NCBI RefSeq assembly: GCF_031598375.1
Contig: NZ_CP123872.1
Location: 1,903,001-1,967,000, forward strand
Reading direction: 5' to 3'
DNA: 64,000 nucleotides
Source: Temperatibacter marinus
Lineage (GTDB): Bacteria; Pseudomonadota; Alphaproteobacteria; Sphingomonadales; Kordiimonadaceae
Every line of letters begins with the position of its first letter. Position 1 is the first letter of the stretch. The position numbers and the translations under genes were made by a program. Positions 47,268 through 56,274 of the stretch are shown piece after piece. The notes under the pieces were generated by a model. It ran no database searches and was not told the origin of the DNA. It saw nothing but the letters and a program-made list of their open reading frames with translations.

Positions 47268-47327
47268 TGCTGGGAATTCAGGGTCCAGGCTGTGAATTAA
47301 GGTTTCTGGCTGGGAACTAAGTTTGCT
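47268..47327. repeat. Three tandem imperfect 20-bp repeats spanning the uvrC stop
   Basis: Units 47268-47287, 47288-47307 and 47308-47327 share a core GCTGkGAAyTmAG. The third unit covers the uvrC stop codon (47317-47319) and its last two to three codons, so the array may have arisen by duplication of the uvrC 3' end. Confidence 0.75.
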
Positions 47328-49194
47328 GGAAGTAATCATAGATTTGTTGCGCCATAGCTTTCGACACGCCCTCGACAGCCTCTAAATCACGTTTATGGGC
47401 ACCAATGATGGCTTTTGCAGACCCAAAATGATTAAGCAAAGCTTTCTTTCTTTTGGGGCCAACGCCGGGAATGCTATCGAGGGGAGATTTCTTAATATCT
47501 TTGCTGCGACGTGCCCGGTGACTGCCGATGGCAAATCTGTGCGCTTCATCTCTTAGACGTTGCAAATAATAAAGGACTGGATCATTTAGAGGCAGCATGA
47601 AAGGATCGCGGCCACGGATATGAAATTGCTCACGTCCAGCATTTCTATCCGGGCCTTTGGAAATAGCCACCACAAGTACATCGGTTTCTTCGATACCCAT
47701 ATCGTCTAAAACGTCATGAACACTTGAAAGTTGGCCCTTGCCCCCATCAATCAATAGAATATCAGGCCAGTGGCCGCGGCTTTTGTCTTCATCTTCACTG
47801 ATCAAGCGTTTAAACCGACGCAGCATAACTTCTCGCATCATGCCAAAGTCATCACCAGGTGACATCTCTTCATCTTTGATGTTGAATTTACGATAGCTAT
47901 TTTTCATAAAGCCATCAGGACCTGCCACAACCATTCCACCAACAGCGTTGTTGCCCTGTATGTGGCTGTTGTCATAAATTTCAATCCGTGTTGGACTTTC
48001 TTCCAGGTCTAGAATTTTAGCGAGACCCGCCAATAAATTTCTTTGGCTTGCGCTTTCAGCAAGTTTTCTCTCTAACGCTTCCGTAGCATTGCGCATCGCT
48101 TCTTTGATCGTTTCAGCTTTCTTGCCTCTTTGGGGCTTTTCAATTTTGACTTTCCGGCCAGCCTTTTCACTGAGGGCTTCTGCAAGAAGAGGCATGTCTT
48201 CAGAATCATGAGAGACAATCAATTGTTTGGGAACTGGCTTATTCTCATAAAATTGAGCGATGAAAGCTGAAAGGACGACATCTAATTTCTCTTCTTTGTC
48301 ATGCTTCGGGAAATAAGCCCTGTGCCCCCAATTTTGCCCGGCTCGGAAAAAGAACATTTGTATGCAAGTCTTCCCCCCAATTTGGGCCGCAGCAATAATG
48401 TCAGCTTCATCAACCATGGCATTGACCATGCTTTGATGGCTCTGAACTTGAGTGAGAGCATGCAACCTGTCACGGAATATAGCTGCAATTTCATACTCCA
48501 TACTTTCTGAAGCCCTTTGCATGCTTTCAGCAAACTTCTTTTGTATGGAGCTATCCTTGCCTTCTAAGAAGAGCTGTGTCTCATGGACCATATCCCCGTA
48601 ATCTGCTTTAGATATTTTATCAACGCAGGGCGCAGAACATCGTTTTATTTGATGTAAGAGGCATGCACGTGAGCGTGTTTCTAAGGTGCTATCCGTGCAA
48701 GAGCGCAGTTGAAATACTTTTTGTAAAATATTTAAGGTTTTATTCACGGCATTTACACTGGCAAAGGGGCCAAAATAGATTCCTTTGTTTTTACGGGCGC
48801 CTCTATGTTTGGTGATTTGTGCCCATGTATGATCAGTGCGAAGCAGAATATAAGGGAAGCTTTTATCGTCCTTAAGGAGGACATTATAAGGGGGGAAATA
48901 TCTTTTAATGAGGCTTGCTTCTAGCAGCAAAGCTTCTGCTTCGGTTGTAGTTGTCACAAAAACCATAGATAGAGTATGACTTACCATTCGAACGAGACGA
49001 TTGTTTAAATTATTCGCTCGAGTATAGCTGGTGACACGCTTTTTAATATCTTTGGCTTTTCCCACGTATAAAATGTCGTCATTTTTATCCAACATTCGAT
49101 AAACGCCAGGCTTCGACGGCGCCGTTTTTAAAGCGGTCTTTATGGCTTTAATTCCAGCCTCTAAAGTCGGTTTTGACGTTTGATTTTTGGACAT
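47317..49194 (-). CDS. uvrC: Excinuclease ABC subunit C
   Basis: Nuclease subunit that makes both incisions in UvrABC nucleotide-excision repair. About 625 residues from ATG 49194; ATG 49215 and GTG 49218 are in-frame alternatives, none with an ideal ribosome site. N-terminal GIY-YIG domain (GVYRMLDKNDDILYVGKAKD), UVR-like region, C-terminal RNase-H-type endonuclease (IEIYDNSHIQG, LIDGGKGQL) and paired helix-hairpin-helix elements (IPGVGPKRKKALL, VEGVSKAMAQQI). Confidence 0.96.
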   Translation of the reverse strand: MSKNQTSKPTLEAGIKAIKTALKTAPSKPGVYRMLDKNDDILYVGKAKDIKKRVTSYTRANNLNNRLVRMVSHTLSMVFVTTTTEAEALLLEASLIKRYFPPYNVLLKDDKSFPYILLRTDHTWAQITKHRGARKNKGIYFGPFASVNAVNKTLNILQKVFQLRSCTDSTLETRSRACLLHQIKRCSAPCVDKISKADYGDMVHETQLFLEGKDSSIQKKFAESMQRASESMEYEIAAIFRDRLHALTQVQSHQSMVNAMVDEADIIAAAQIGGKTCIQMFFFRAGQNWGHRAYFPKHDKEEKLDVVLSAFIAQFYENKPVPKQLIVSHDSEDMPLLAEALSEKAGRKVKIEKPQRGKKAETIKEAMRNATEALERKLAESASQRNLLAGLAKILDLEESPTRIEIYDNSHIQGNNAVGGMVVAGPDGFMKNSYRKFNIKDEEMSPGDDFGMMREVMLRRFKRLISEDEDKSRGHWPDILLIDGGKGQLSSVHDVLDDMGIEETDVLVVAISKGPDRNAGREQFHIRGRDPFMLPLNDPVLYYLQRLRDEAHRFAIGSHRARRSKDIKKSPLDSIPGVGPKRKKALLNHFGSAKAIIGAHKRDLEAVEGVSKAMAQQIYDYFQQT

Positions 49195-49218
49195 GTGAGC
49201 AAAAAACCCTTTCATCAC

Positions 49219-49569
49219 ACTGCATTAGCTAAAATACATTATTATGGTTTCATCACAAGAGAATAAAGGCGACGAATCGGGTGCAAAATTGTTATCCACC
49301 GAACCTGTGGATAACCTTGTGTATAAACTAGGGGAATAAGGCCGAGATGCGCGAAATCATTAAGGTTTTCTCTGTTTGCCTAAAAAATAGGCAAAATTCG
49401 TAACTGTATGATTTTAAACAATTTTACTGTTACGGGACCCTGCCAAACACTTTCATTTTTTTTCTTCACTTGATAAGATGACAGAATTGTGTCAGCAGTG
49501 ATTCGTTGTGCACAACTCTTGTAACACGGGTAGGGTGTAGCTAATTATTTTATGTGTGGTAACAATGTG
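49219..49569. promoter_or_regulatory. 351-base region with DnaA-box-like cluster between uvrC and folB
   Basis: No gene seen. TTATCCACC (49292-49300, 8 of 9 to the consensus TTWTNCACA), TGTGGATAA (49306-49314, perfect on the minus strand) and TGTGTATAA (49318-49326, also perfect) lie within 35 bases. Farther right are a 12-bp palindrome GTTGTGCACAAC (49505-49516) and A/T-rich sequence. GANTC sites, the CcrM target, occur at about 49274 and 49501. The uvrC promoter is presumably also here. Confidence 0.55.
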
Positions 49570-49989
49570 TTAACTATTTTGATGGCGTTCAACTTCGACA
49601 CCAACACTAACCGCTTTTTCAATGGCTTCTAGCTTTTCAACACGCACACGAGCTGTCCTAACACGGAGATCCTTGAGACAGAATTCGGCAATGTTTTCGG
49701 CAAGAGTTTCAACAAGGTTTATATGTCCAGAGGCAATGATGGCCTCGATGCCTTTTACGATTTCAAAATAGCATAAGACATTGTCAAGTTGATCTTCGTG
49801 ATATGTCTCATTTTCGGATACAGATAGATCTACATTAATTCTGACCTTTTGCGTGCGCTCTTTCTCATGATCCCAAACACCAATACGCGCAATGGTTTCA
49901 TAATCACGAACAAATACATGACGGATAGAGTATGTAGCATCTGCCATAGATTTTGACGATAAGGAAGGTTTATGGATGTCATTCGCCAT
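49570..49989 (-). CDS. folB: Dihydroneopterin aldolase
   Basis: Folate-biosynthesis aldolase converting 7,8-dihydroneopterin to 6-hydroxymethyl-dihydropterin. Starting at ATG 49989 (GGAG about six bases upstream) gives 139 residues; ATG 50001 is in frame but lacks a site. Seen: VRDYETIARIGVWDHEKERTQ, then VCYFEIVKGIEA-like region, NLVETLAENIAEFCL, and RVRVEKLEAI, the FolB pattern with catalytic Glu/Lys positions. Downstream of the FolM-like reductase by 42 bases, forming a pteridine operon. Confidence 0.93.
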   Translation of the reverse strand: MANDIHKPSLSSKSMADATYSIRHVFVRDYETIARIGVWDHEKERTQKVRINVDLSVSENETYHEDQLDNVLCYFEIVKGIEAIIASGHINLVETLAENIAEFCLKDLRVRTARVRVEKLEAIEKAVSVGVEVERHQNS

Positions 49990-50031
49990 AATCGGCTCCA
50001 TTCAGCTGGTACTCATAAAAAGGTTGCCGCT

Positions 50032-50784
50032 TCATACAGGAATATCAGGCGTCTGCCAAGCTAAATGCTGTCCACCGTCAAGGGCAAGCATTTGTCCAGT
50101 CAGCGATGGAGTGTTTAAGATAAAGTCAATCGTTCTCGCAATCTCTTCTGGTGTGGGACCTGTTCCCAAAGGAACATTTGCGGCCTCATCTGCGAAGGAC
50201 TCTTTGGATTGATGAATGCTTGCTAACACGGGGCCTGGGCCGATGGCATTCACTCGTATGCGAGGGGCCATCGCTTGTGCCATTGTCCTAGTCAACGTCC
50301 AAAGAGCAGATTTGCTCGTTGTGTAACTCATGAACTGGGGATTTAGACGCCACACTCTTTGATCAATGATGTTGATAATGTTGCCAGTCTGGTCATCTGG
50401 TAATTGTTTAAAAAAAGCTTGCGACAAAAGTGCTGGCGCTTTCAGGTTTACGTCCATATGAGCATCCCAGCTCTCTTGTGAAAGCGAATGGATATCATCC
50501 TCCTCAAAAAGGGAGGCGTTATTCACAAGAGCTGTAACTGGTTTACCAAATTTTTCTGTCGCAGTAGGCACAAGGTCTTTTACCTGTGCACTCTTTTGGA
50601 AATCAGCTGATAAAGGAACTAAGGAACCTGTGCACCCTTCAGCCTTTAGCGTGTGAATAAGTTCTTCGGCTTCTTCATTAGAGTGCCTGCAGTGAATGCC
50701 AACATCCCAACCCGCTTTGGCAAAATGACGAACAATCGCTTTGCCAATCCTCCGTGCGCCACCTGTGACAATAATCGCGTTCAT
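50032..50784 (-). CDS. SDR reductase, FolM/pteridine-reductase-like
   Basis: A 250-residue short-chain dehydrogenase. The coenzyme loop TGGARRIGKAI is of the Arg-containing NADP type used by FolM and trypanosomatid PTR1. The catalytic Tyr-x3-Lys is YTTSK, and the usual Ser position reads IIDQRVW with an Asp, as in PTR1/FolM. Together with adjacent folB this points to reduction of dihydromonapterin or dihydrofolate rather than a general SDR. Whether it substitutes for folA here cannot be told from the window. AAAGGT precedes ATG 50784. Confidence 0.85.
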   Translation of the reverse strand: MNAIIVTGGARRIGKAIVRHFAKAGWDVGIHCRHSNEEAEELIHTLKAEGCTGSLVPLSADFQKSAQVKDLVPTATEKFGKPVTALVNNASLFEEDDIHSLSQESWDAHMDVNLKAPALLSQAFFKQLPDDQTGNIINIIDQRVWRLNPQFMSYTTSKSALWTLTRTMAQAMAPRIRVNAIGPGPVLASIHQSKESFADEAANVPLGTGPTPEEIARTIDFILNTPSLTGQMLALDGGQHLAWQTPDIPV

Positions 50785-50795
50785 TTTAAAGACCT

Positions 50796-51746
50796 TTATA
50801 GTGACGACTGAGCGAGGTGAAAAATATAGGCCGTATAGCCAAAAAGCATCATAATGCCAGCAGTCTTTTTTACTTTAGTTTTTAAAGCAATGAAAGGAGC
50901 CAAAGCGATGACGGATGCCAACATGACCCATAGATCGACTTGCTTTGCATTGTTTGAAACAGGAATTTCACCGAAGAGACTTGAAACGCCTATAATGGCA
51001 AGAAGGTTAAAGATATTTGAGCCAATCACGTTTCCAACGGCCACATCACTGTGACCTCTGAGAGCAGCTGTAACACTTGTAACAAGTTCTGGCAGACTGG
51101 TCCCAATGGCAACCATCGTCAGTCCTATAACTTCTTCGCTGACATCTAGTTCACGCGCGATGGATACAGAGCCTGTAACAAGTAGATCAGCGCCGAATGC
51201 AAGACCAATCAGGCCAATTATGGTGAAAAACGAAGCTTTAGTAACACTGTCTGGCTCGTCCTCGAGGCCATCAATCTCTGTAAGAGGGTCTATGCTTTCT
51301 GAACATTGCTTACTGCGTGTTGCGGAATAGTATAAAAAAGTTGCTAGTAAAGCGAGAAGGATCATGCCTTGTGGCCATTTAAAATTGCCAGTTTGTGCCA
51401 TCATAATGAATATAAGAGTGACAGCAGCCATGATGAAATAATTTCGCCCAAGACGGGGGGCATTGCAGGCAATGGGCGCGATCAGAGCTGGAACGCCTAT
51501 GACGAGTAGGACATTGGCTATATTTGATCCGACCACATTGCCCAGAGCCAATCCTGCAGCATCATTGAGAACGGCGTCAATACCAACCATTAATTCAGGA
51601 GCGCTGGTACCGAAGGCAATGATTGTTAAGCCAATCACCATAGGAGAAATGTCATACCGTCGAGCCAGGGAAACACCGCCCCGCACTAAAATATCACCAG
51701 CAATAATCAAAACAACAAGGCCAGCAATAGCCTGAACATAATCCAT
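50796..51746 (-). CDS. Calcium/sodium antiporter (YrbG-type CaCA exchanger)
   Basis: A 316-residue inner-membrane protein with about ten helices and two homologous halves. Each half carries the alpha-repeat: GTSAPELMVGIDA with GNVVGSNIANVL, and GTSLPELVTSVTA with GNVIGSNIFNLL, characteristic of K-independent Na/Ca exchangers such as E. coli YrbG (ChaA-unrelated). Start MDYVQAI at 51746 with GGGATA upstream; the longer frame to 51791 is unlikely. It lies 11 bases upstream of the FolM-like gene on the same strand, so may be co-transcribed with the folB pair. Confidence 0.88.
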   Translation of the reverse strand: MDYVQAIAGLVVLIIAGDILVRGGVSLARRYDISPMVIGLTIIAFGTSAPELMVGIDAVLNDAAGLALGNVVGSNIANVLLVIGVPALIAPIACNAPRLGRNYFIMAAVTLIFIMMAQTGNFKWPQGMILLALLATFLYYSATRSKQCSESIDPLTEIDGLEDEPDSVTKASFFTIIGLIGLAFGADLLVTGSVSIARELDVSEEVIGLTMVAIGTSLPELVTSVTAALRGHSDVAVGNVIGSNIFNLLAIIGVSSLFGEIPVSNNAKQVDLWVMLASVIALAPFIALKTKVKKTAGIMMLFGYTAYIFHLAQSSL

Positions 51747-51855
51747 AAGATATCCCATATTATATATACTGGTCTTTGCCCAGTGATGCACATTTGATAC
51801 TATATAGGTATCTTTGCCTGAGATTAAAAGGGCTTGAGCAATGAATAAGCTAAAT

Positions 51856-53193
51856 TTATAAAATGCCCCGCTTATCCGAAGAGAGTAGGTCTGACATGAA
51901 GGCCTTATTGTTGTAGCGCATCAGGGAAAGATCTTCGGCATAAGCAGGTTTAGATTCGTCATGAACCCATCGGGCACAGAGATCGCCAGCAGCACATGCT
52001 GCCATTGTTCCAAAACCGGACATGGCACCAATAACATAAGCATTCTGCGTTTTCATTGGCCCGATCAAAGGCCAGTTTTCTGGGGTCATAGTATAATAGC
52101 CGCCGTAATGAGACCGTTCGCTTGGTAGCTTATCGTAATATTGTTTGAGACTGGGGTGTAATCTAGCGGCGCCCCTTAAGACAATTTCTGGAAAACTATC
52201 CTCAAAGGAAGGAGTGAGAGTGGCGTCTGATACCTCTGTGTTGTAAGCCCAGCCAAGTTTTAGCCAATCCCCATTCAGGCCTCCTTCAGGCCGACAGTGA
52301 ACAGCACCAGGCATCTCCTCTGTTAACCATTTTAGACTTTCTTCTTCTGCTAGTAACGAGCGATCTTCATCTGACCAGTCTATGAATTGAGTATCCAGGT
52401 CGATGGTAAAAGGCATGCTGCGATCGATTGCTTTTAATTTGTCTTTGAAGGCTATTTTTTGCTGTAGGATATTAGATACAGGAAGTTTTTCCCCAAGCAT
52501 TTCGGCAATAGCTTGTACGTATGGGCCTGCTGCATTGACAAGTTTTAGTGCCTTTAGGGGAGACGCCCCCTCAAAGGATAGGCGGAAATTCTTGTCTGTC
52601 TCTATGCCAGTCACTTTAGATTGGAGAATTTTACCGCCCAAAGCTTTGAATTCTCGAAGGAAAAATTGACCCAATTGTTGACTATCAAGCATGCCGCCTT
52701 TTCGAATGTGAAAAAGGGTTGTAATGTCTTTTGGGTAATAGGGATAGACTGATTGAATTAAAGTCGAGCTGGTAATGATATCCACACCGTCATAGTGGTC
52801 TTGAGTATCAGCGAGATAGATGTCACTCCTGTCGTGGCAATGAATGCGTGTTTCTTCTTCCCCGAAGCACTCTCTCAAAGAGGCGATGACCTCAGAGACA
52901 TCCAGTGAACGCGTGGCGAGCATATATCCCTGGTCTGTTAAGTTTATGGCATTATCCGTTTTCTCTTTGATATCAACAAGGTGTGTTATGCTGTCCTCTA
53001 TGAATTGCTTCATTATAGGATGGGGCCACCAATTTCTATAATTCTCTCCCGATTGTGCTGATGTATAACTATGCGGCGGGAGCTGGTCTATGAGAAGAAT
53101 TGATTTAGAAGGGTTGGCTCTTGCGAGATGATATCCACAGGACAGGCCAATGATGCCTGCTCCAATTATGACGATATCTACTTGTTCAGTCAT
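51856..53193 (-). CDS. FAD-dependent oxidoreductase (DAO family)
   Basis: A 445-residue D-amino-acid-oxidase/glycine-oxidase family flavoprotein. N-terminal Rossmann motif IIGAGIIGLSCGYHLA with Glu/Asp after the second strand (LLID), the NYRNWWPH segment, and a C-terminal GAMSGFGTMAACAAGDLCA. Substrate (D-amino acid, sarcosine, 2-hydroxyglutarate or similar) cannot be assigned. AAAGGAT precedes ATG 53193. It is 39 bases downstream of the GhrA-like gene, so the two may act on one substrate. Confidence 0.85.
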   Translation of the reverse strand: MTEQVDIVIIGAGIIGLSCGYHLARANPSKSILLIDQLPPHSYTSAQSGENYRNWWPHPIMKQFIEDSITHLVDIKEKTDNAINLTDQGYMLATRSLDVSEVIASLRECFGEEETRIHCHDRSDIYLADTQDHYDGVDIITSSTLIQSVYPYYPKDITTLFHIRKGGMLDSQQLGQFFLREFKALGGKILQSKVTGIETDKNFRLSFEGASPLKALKLVNAAGPYVQAIAEMLGEKLPVSNILQQKIAFKDKLKAIDRSMPFTIDLDTQFIDWSDEDRSLLAEEESLKWLTEEMPGAVHCRPEGGLNGDWLKLGWAYNTEVSDATLTPSFEDSFPEIVLRGAARLHPSLKQYYDKLPSERSHYGGYYTMTPENWPLIGPMKTQNAYVIGAMSGFGTMAACAAGDLCARWVHDESKPAYAEDLSLMRYNNKAFMSDLLSSDKRGIL

Positions 53194-53232
53194 CGATTAT
53201 ATCCTTTTAGACGGTTCTATAAAGAATCCTTA

Positions 53233-54189
53233 TTAGTAGCCTCGACGAATATCTAGCATTGTTTCAATCTTTTCACCTTTGGTTAGCTTTATTATCGTTT
53301 CTGCAACGAATTTGGTTGAGGTGTCCGGTCGAGTGATTGCTGCAACATGCGGCGTTATAATGATGCCCTCGGTCAGCCAAGCTGGATCACCTTTTGGCAG
53401 TGGTTCTTCCTTGAATACATCAAGCATTGCTCCTGCGATGTGGCCGTTTTTCACTGCGTCTACAAGAGTAGGGAGGTCAATTAAGTTGCCGCGACCTGCA
53501 TTAACGATATAGCTGCCTTTTTTCATCCAACGGAGACTGGTCTTATTAATAAGGTCGGTGGTCTCTGTGGTTTGGGGTAAGAGCGCGTAAATCATATCGA
53601 CGTTCGCCATGAAGTCTTTAAGGCAGGTGCTGCCCCTATAATGTGTAATGCCTTCTTCGGGATCTTTCTCTGAAGTTGACCAAGTGGCAAGCTTGAAGCC
53701 GAAAGGCTTTAATCGTTTAGCAACTGCCTTACCAAGTAGCCCATACCCCATTAAACCAATAGTGAATTGACTAGGTGCTTTAGGGAAATGGTGCTGCCAT
53801 TCCCCTCTTTTTTGCCATGCAGAGACATTTTTCATATCTCTTAAAAACCATAAAGCTGCCATGGTGGCATATTCCCCCATGCCATCCTTTAAACTCTCAT
53901 CACCCATACGAATGATGGGCACGTTCTTTGGAAGGAGGGGGTCTGCTGTTAGGTGGTCAATGCCCGCTCCTATTGAAAAGATAGCGTTGATCATGGAATA
54001 TTTTGCCAGCAACCCTTGTGGCGGTGCCCAGACATAAGCATAGACATCAGTCGCTTCATCAAAAGATGCAGGATCGCCCCAGTTCGGCCAAGCGCGAAAA
54101 TCTACACCTGGGATGTATTTTTCAAAAAAACCTTTATAGAGCTCATCAATTTGGGCGTCATAGCCTTCTACATAGCAGAGGATGATCAT
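53233..54189 (-). CDS. GhrA-like glyoxylate/hydroxypyruvate reductase (D-2-hydroxyacid dehydrogenase)
   Basis: A 318-residue D-isomer-specific 2-hydroxyacid dehydrogenase. NAD(P)-binding GLMGYGLLGKAVAKRL, the substrate Arg in NAGRGNLIDL, Glu in FKEEPLP and His in TPHVAAIT are present in order. The N-terminal part (GIDHLTADPLLP) is of the GhrA subfamily, which reduces glyoxylate and hydroxypyruvate. An AAGGA site sits before ATG 54189. First gene of a probable two-gene operon with the FAD oxidoreductase. Confidence 0.88.
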   Translation of the reverse strand: MIILCYVEGYDAQIDELYKGFFEKYIPGVDFRAWPNWGDPASFDEATDVYAYVWAPPQGLLAKYSMINAIFSIGAGIDHLTADPLLPKNVPIIRMGDESLKDGMGEYATMAALWFLRDMKNVSAWQKRGEWQHHFPKAPSQFTIGLMGYGLLGKAVAKRLKPFGFKLATWSTSEKDPEEGITHYRGSTCLKDFMANVDMIYALLPQTTETTDLINKTSLRWMKKGSYIVNAGRGNLIDLPTLVDAVKNGHIAGAMLDVFKEEPLPKGDPAWLTEGIIITPHVAAITRPDTSTKFVAETIIKLTKGEKIETMLDIRRGY

Positions 54190-54546
54190 TGCTTTTCCTT
54201 TTTGGCTGATAAGGACGATTCTAATTAGAATGTAGATTCTATAGATCTTTCCTGCAAAATGTCTATATGAGGCTTGGCATCTGAGCAGGTCGTATATAGT
54301 TAACTTACTGAAAATAAATGATTAATTTTATTTTAAATATCTTGCAATTCTAGCTTGCGCTTTCCAGCATTCTACTATAAATAGCGTCCAGAAGATTAGT
54401 CGATTGAAGCTCTGTTTCTTTTGGCTTGATTTATTTTGGCTTTGGGCTTATTGTCCGCGCCTCGAATCAAGAGTTTGGCGATTTCGCAAGACTCGACATA
54501 TTATTAGGCTGCTTTGGTAGCCTTGTTAACTAAGAAGGTTAGTAAA
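54190..54546. promoter_or_regulatory. 357-base intergenic region with candidate rpmF promoter
   Basis: Contains TTGATT (54426-54431) and TATTGT (54449-54454) separated by 17 bases, a plausible promoter for rpmF about 100 bases upstream of its ATG. A small hairpin GGCT/AGCC lies near 54508-54523, just before the ribosome site. The left part presumably holds the GhrA-like gene's promoter. No ORF recognised. Confidence 0.4.
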
Positions 54547-54732
54547 ATGGCAGTTCCTAAGAGTAAGATCTCTCCGTCACGTCGCGGTATGCGCCGTTCA
54601 CATGACGCGCTTAAGACTGTAAACTACCAGGAAGATTCACATACAGGTGAATTTAAATTGCGTCACCACATCGACCTGAAAACAGGTATGTACCGTGGCA
54701 AGCAAATTCTGGAGCCAAAAGGCGATTACTAA
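54547..54732 (+). CDS. rpmF: 50S ribosomal protein L32
   Basis: A 61-residue ribosomal protein: [20 protein letters not shown] at the N-terminus is the L32 signature. There is no Cys at all, so this is the zinc-free (C-minus) form. ATG 54547 has GAAGG upstream; a reading frame beginning 33 bases earlier is not used. Monocistronic, with a strong terminator. Confidence 0.97.
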   Translation: MAVPKSKISPSRRGMRRSHDALKTVNYQEDSHTGEFKLRHHIDLKTGMYRGKQILEPKGDY

Positions 54733-54774
54733 GATCCTTTGATCTTTTTGCCTTATGGGACAAAGTCTTGTAAT

Positions 54775-54811
54775 TAAAAAACCCGACCAGCGCTAGCGGT
54801 CGGGTTTTTTG
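54775..54811. terminator. Bidirectional intrinsic terminator between rpmF and the MFS gene
   Basis: An 8-bp stem ACCCGACC/GGTCGGGT (54781-54788 with 54798-54805) is followed by T-run on the plus strand and, because of the A-run before it, also on the minus strand. Confidence 0.92.
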
Positions 54812-54833
54812 TGTCTAATTGAAGGCTAATCGC

Positions 54834-56129
54834 TTATGATTGAGCTTCTTTAATGTCGTTGGCGAGATGTTTGGCGCCTTTTAAGAACATCCAAATCTTT
54901 ACAAGAATAAAGGAGAGGCCAATCAACAGCGCATACCGAAGGGCTTCCTCCTCATAGCGTTCGGTCAGTAGATCGCTCACAATACCAATGAAGAGCGGCC
55001 CAAGCCCAAGGCCAATCAAATTCAAAATAAAGAAAAGTAATGCGGACGCCATCGCGCGTTGTGAAGGGCTGACGATCATATGACTGCAGGCGATAGAAGG
55101 CCCTAAGTATGTGGTGGAGACGAGAATTGCAAAAGGCAACGTCCAAATTACTAAGGAGGCATCGTTCGCCATATAAGCCATGATGTAAAGAGGCAGGCAA
55201 ATGAGCCCCCCCAATGCTGGGATCCAAAGATACCACCGCTTGTCCTTAACGCCGAATTTGTCTGTGAGGTAGCCACCAAGGAATGTGCCTGACATTCCGC
55301 CTATTCCTGTGATTAAAGCAAGGGAAAGGCCAATTTCGCTGGGGCTCATGCCGTGACTGCGTGCTAGATATGAGGGAGTGAAATTCCCTGTGCCATAGGC
55401 GACAAAGCCTGCCATAGCGCAGCCGAGTGAGAGGTAGCGGAATGACTTTTTTGCCCAGATCAATTTCATAGTTGCAATCATGGAAGGCTTTTCGCTCTCA
55501 ACCTCTTCACCGGCATGGCGTCTTCTGAGAGGCTCGCGAACAGTCAGATACATGACCAGGGCAAGAAGAACGCCTGGGATGCCAACTATGAGAAAAGTCA
55601 TTCTCCAGCCGTAATATTCTTGAACATAGCCGCCGATGAGAAAACCGACAAAAATACCGAGATAAATACCTGTCGAATAGATAGATAGCGCAGTTGCACG
55701 TTCTTTTCTTTCATACATATCTGAAATCATTGAGTGCGCAGGAGGGCTGCAGCCTGCTTCTCCAATGCCAACGCCGATACGGGCGAGGACAAGCTGGGTG
55801 TAATTGGTCACCAGCCCCGAAGCTGCGGTCATGAGGGACCAAATAGCGACAGCGCCAGAAATGATTTTTGTACGGTTTGCTTTATCGGCCCAGCTGGCGA
55901 TGGGAATGCCTGCGGTCACGTAAAAGATTGCGAAAGAAAAGCCCGTTAAAATACCAAGCTGCGTGTCGCTAAGGCCAAGATCTGCTTTAATGCCTTCTTG
56001 AAGAATGACAAGGATTTGGCGGTCGATGAAATTGAAAGTATAGGCCAAAAATAAAATGAACAAAACATAGTTCCGCCCCTTTTTATTGGCTTGAGCTGCG
56101 GCCACATTTAAATCTGTGTGTTCTGACAT
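54834..56129 (-). CDS. MFS transporter (spinster-like)
   Basis: A 431-residue 12-helix major facilitator. FNFIDRQILVILQEGIKADLGLSDTQLGILTG at the N-terminus with the A-motif-type GIPIASWADKANRTKI and the ARIGVGIGEAGCSPPAHSMI segment fit the spinster-homologue (Spns) family common in alphaproteobacteria. Substrate is unknown. GGGGAG precedes ATG 56129. Convergent with rpmF via a shared terminator. Confidence 0.87.
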   Translation of the reverse strand: MSEHTDLNVAAAQANKKGRNYVLFILFLAYTFNFIDRQILVILQEGIKADLGLSDTQLGILTGFSFAIFYVTAGIPIASWADKANRTKIISGAVAIWSLMTAASGLVTNYTQLVLARIGVGIGEAGCSPPAHSMISDMYERKERATALSIYSTGIYLGIFVGFLIGGYVQEYYGWRMTFLIVGIPGVLLALVMYLTVREPLRRRHAGEEVESEKPSMIATMKLIWAKKSFRYLSLGCAMAGFVAYGTGNFTPSYLARSHGMSPSEIGLSLALITGIGGMSGTFLGGYLTDKFGVKDKRWYLWIPALGGLICLPLYIMAYMANDASLVIWTLPFAILVSTTYLGPSIACSHMIVSPSQRAMASALLFFILNLIGLGLGPLFIGIVSDLLTERYEEEALRYALLIGLSFILVKIWMFLKGAKHLANDIKEAQS

Positions 56130-56274
56130 AATCCACTCCCCAGTAGTTCTTCATACAATGGAACAAAAAAAGCAGGGGGTCAAATAACTATTGTGCGTTG
56201 GATTTGAAAAGATGAACACTAAAAAATTGTATTTCTCGCCAAATCAGAGGCTTATGCTCTAAAAGAAAAATACA

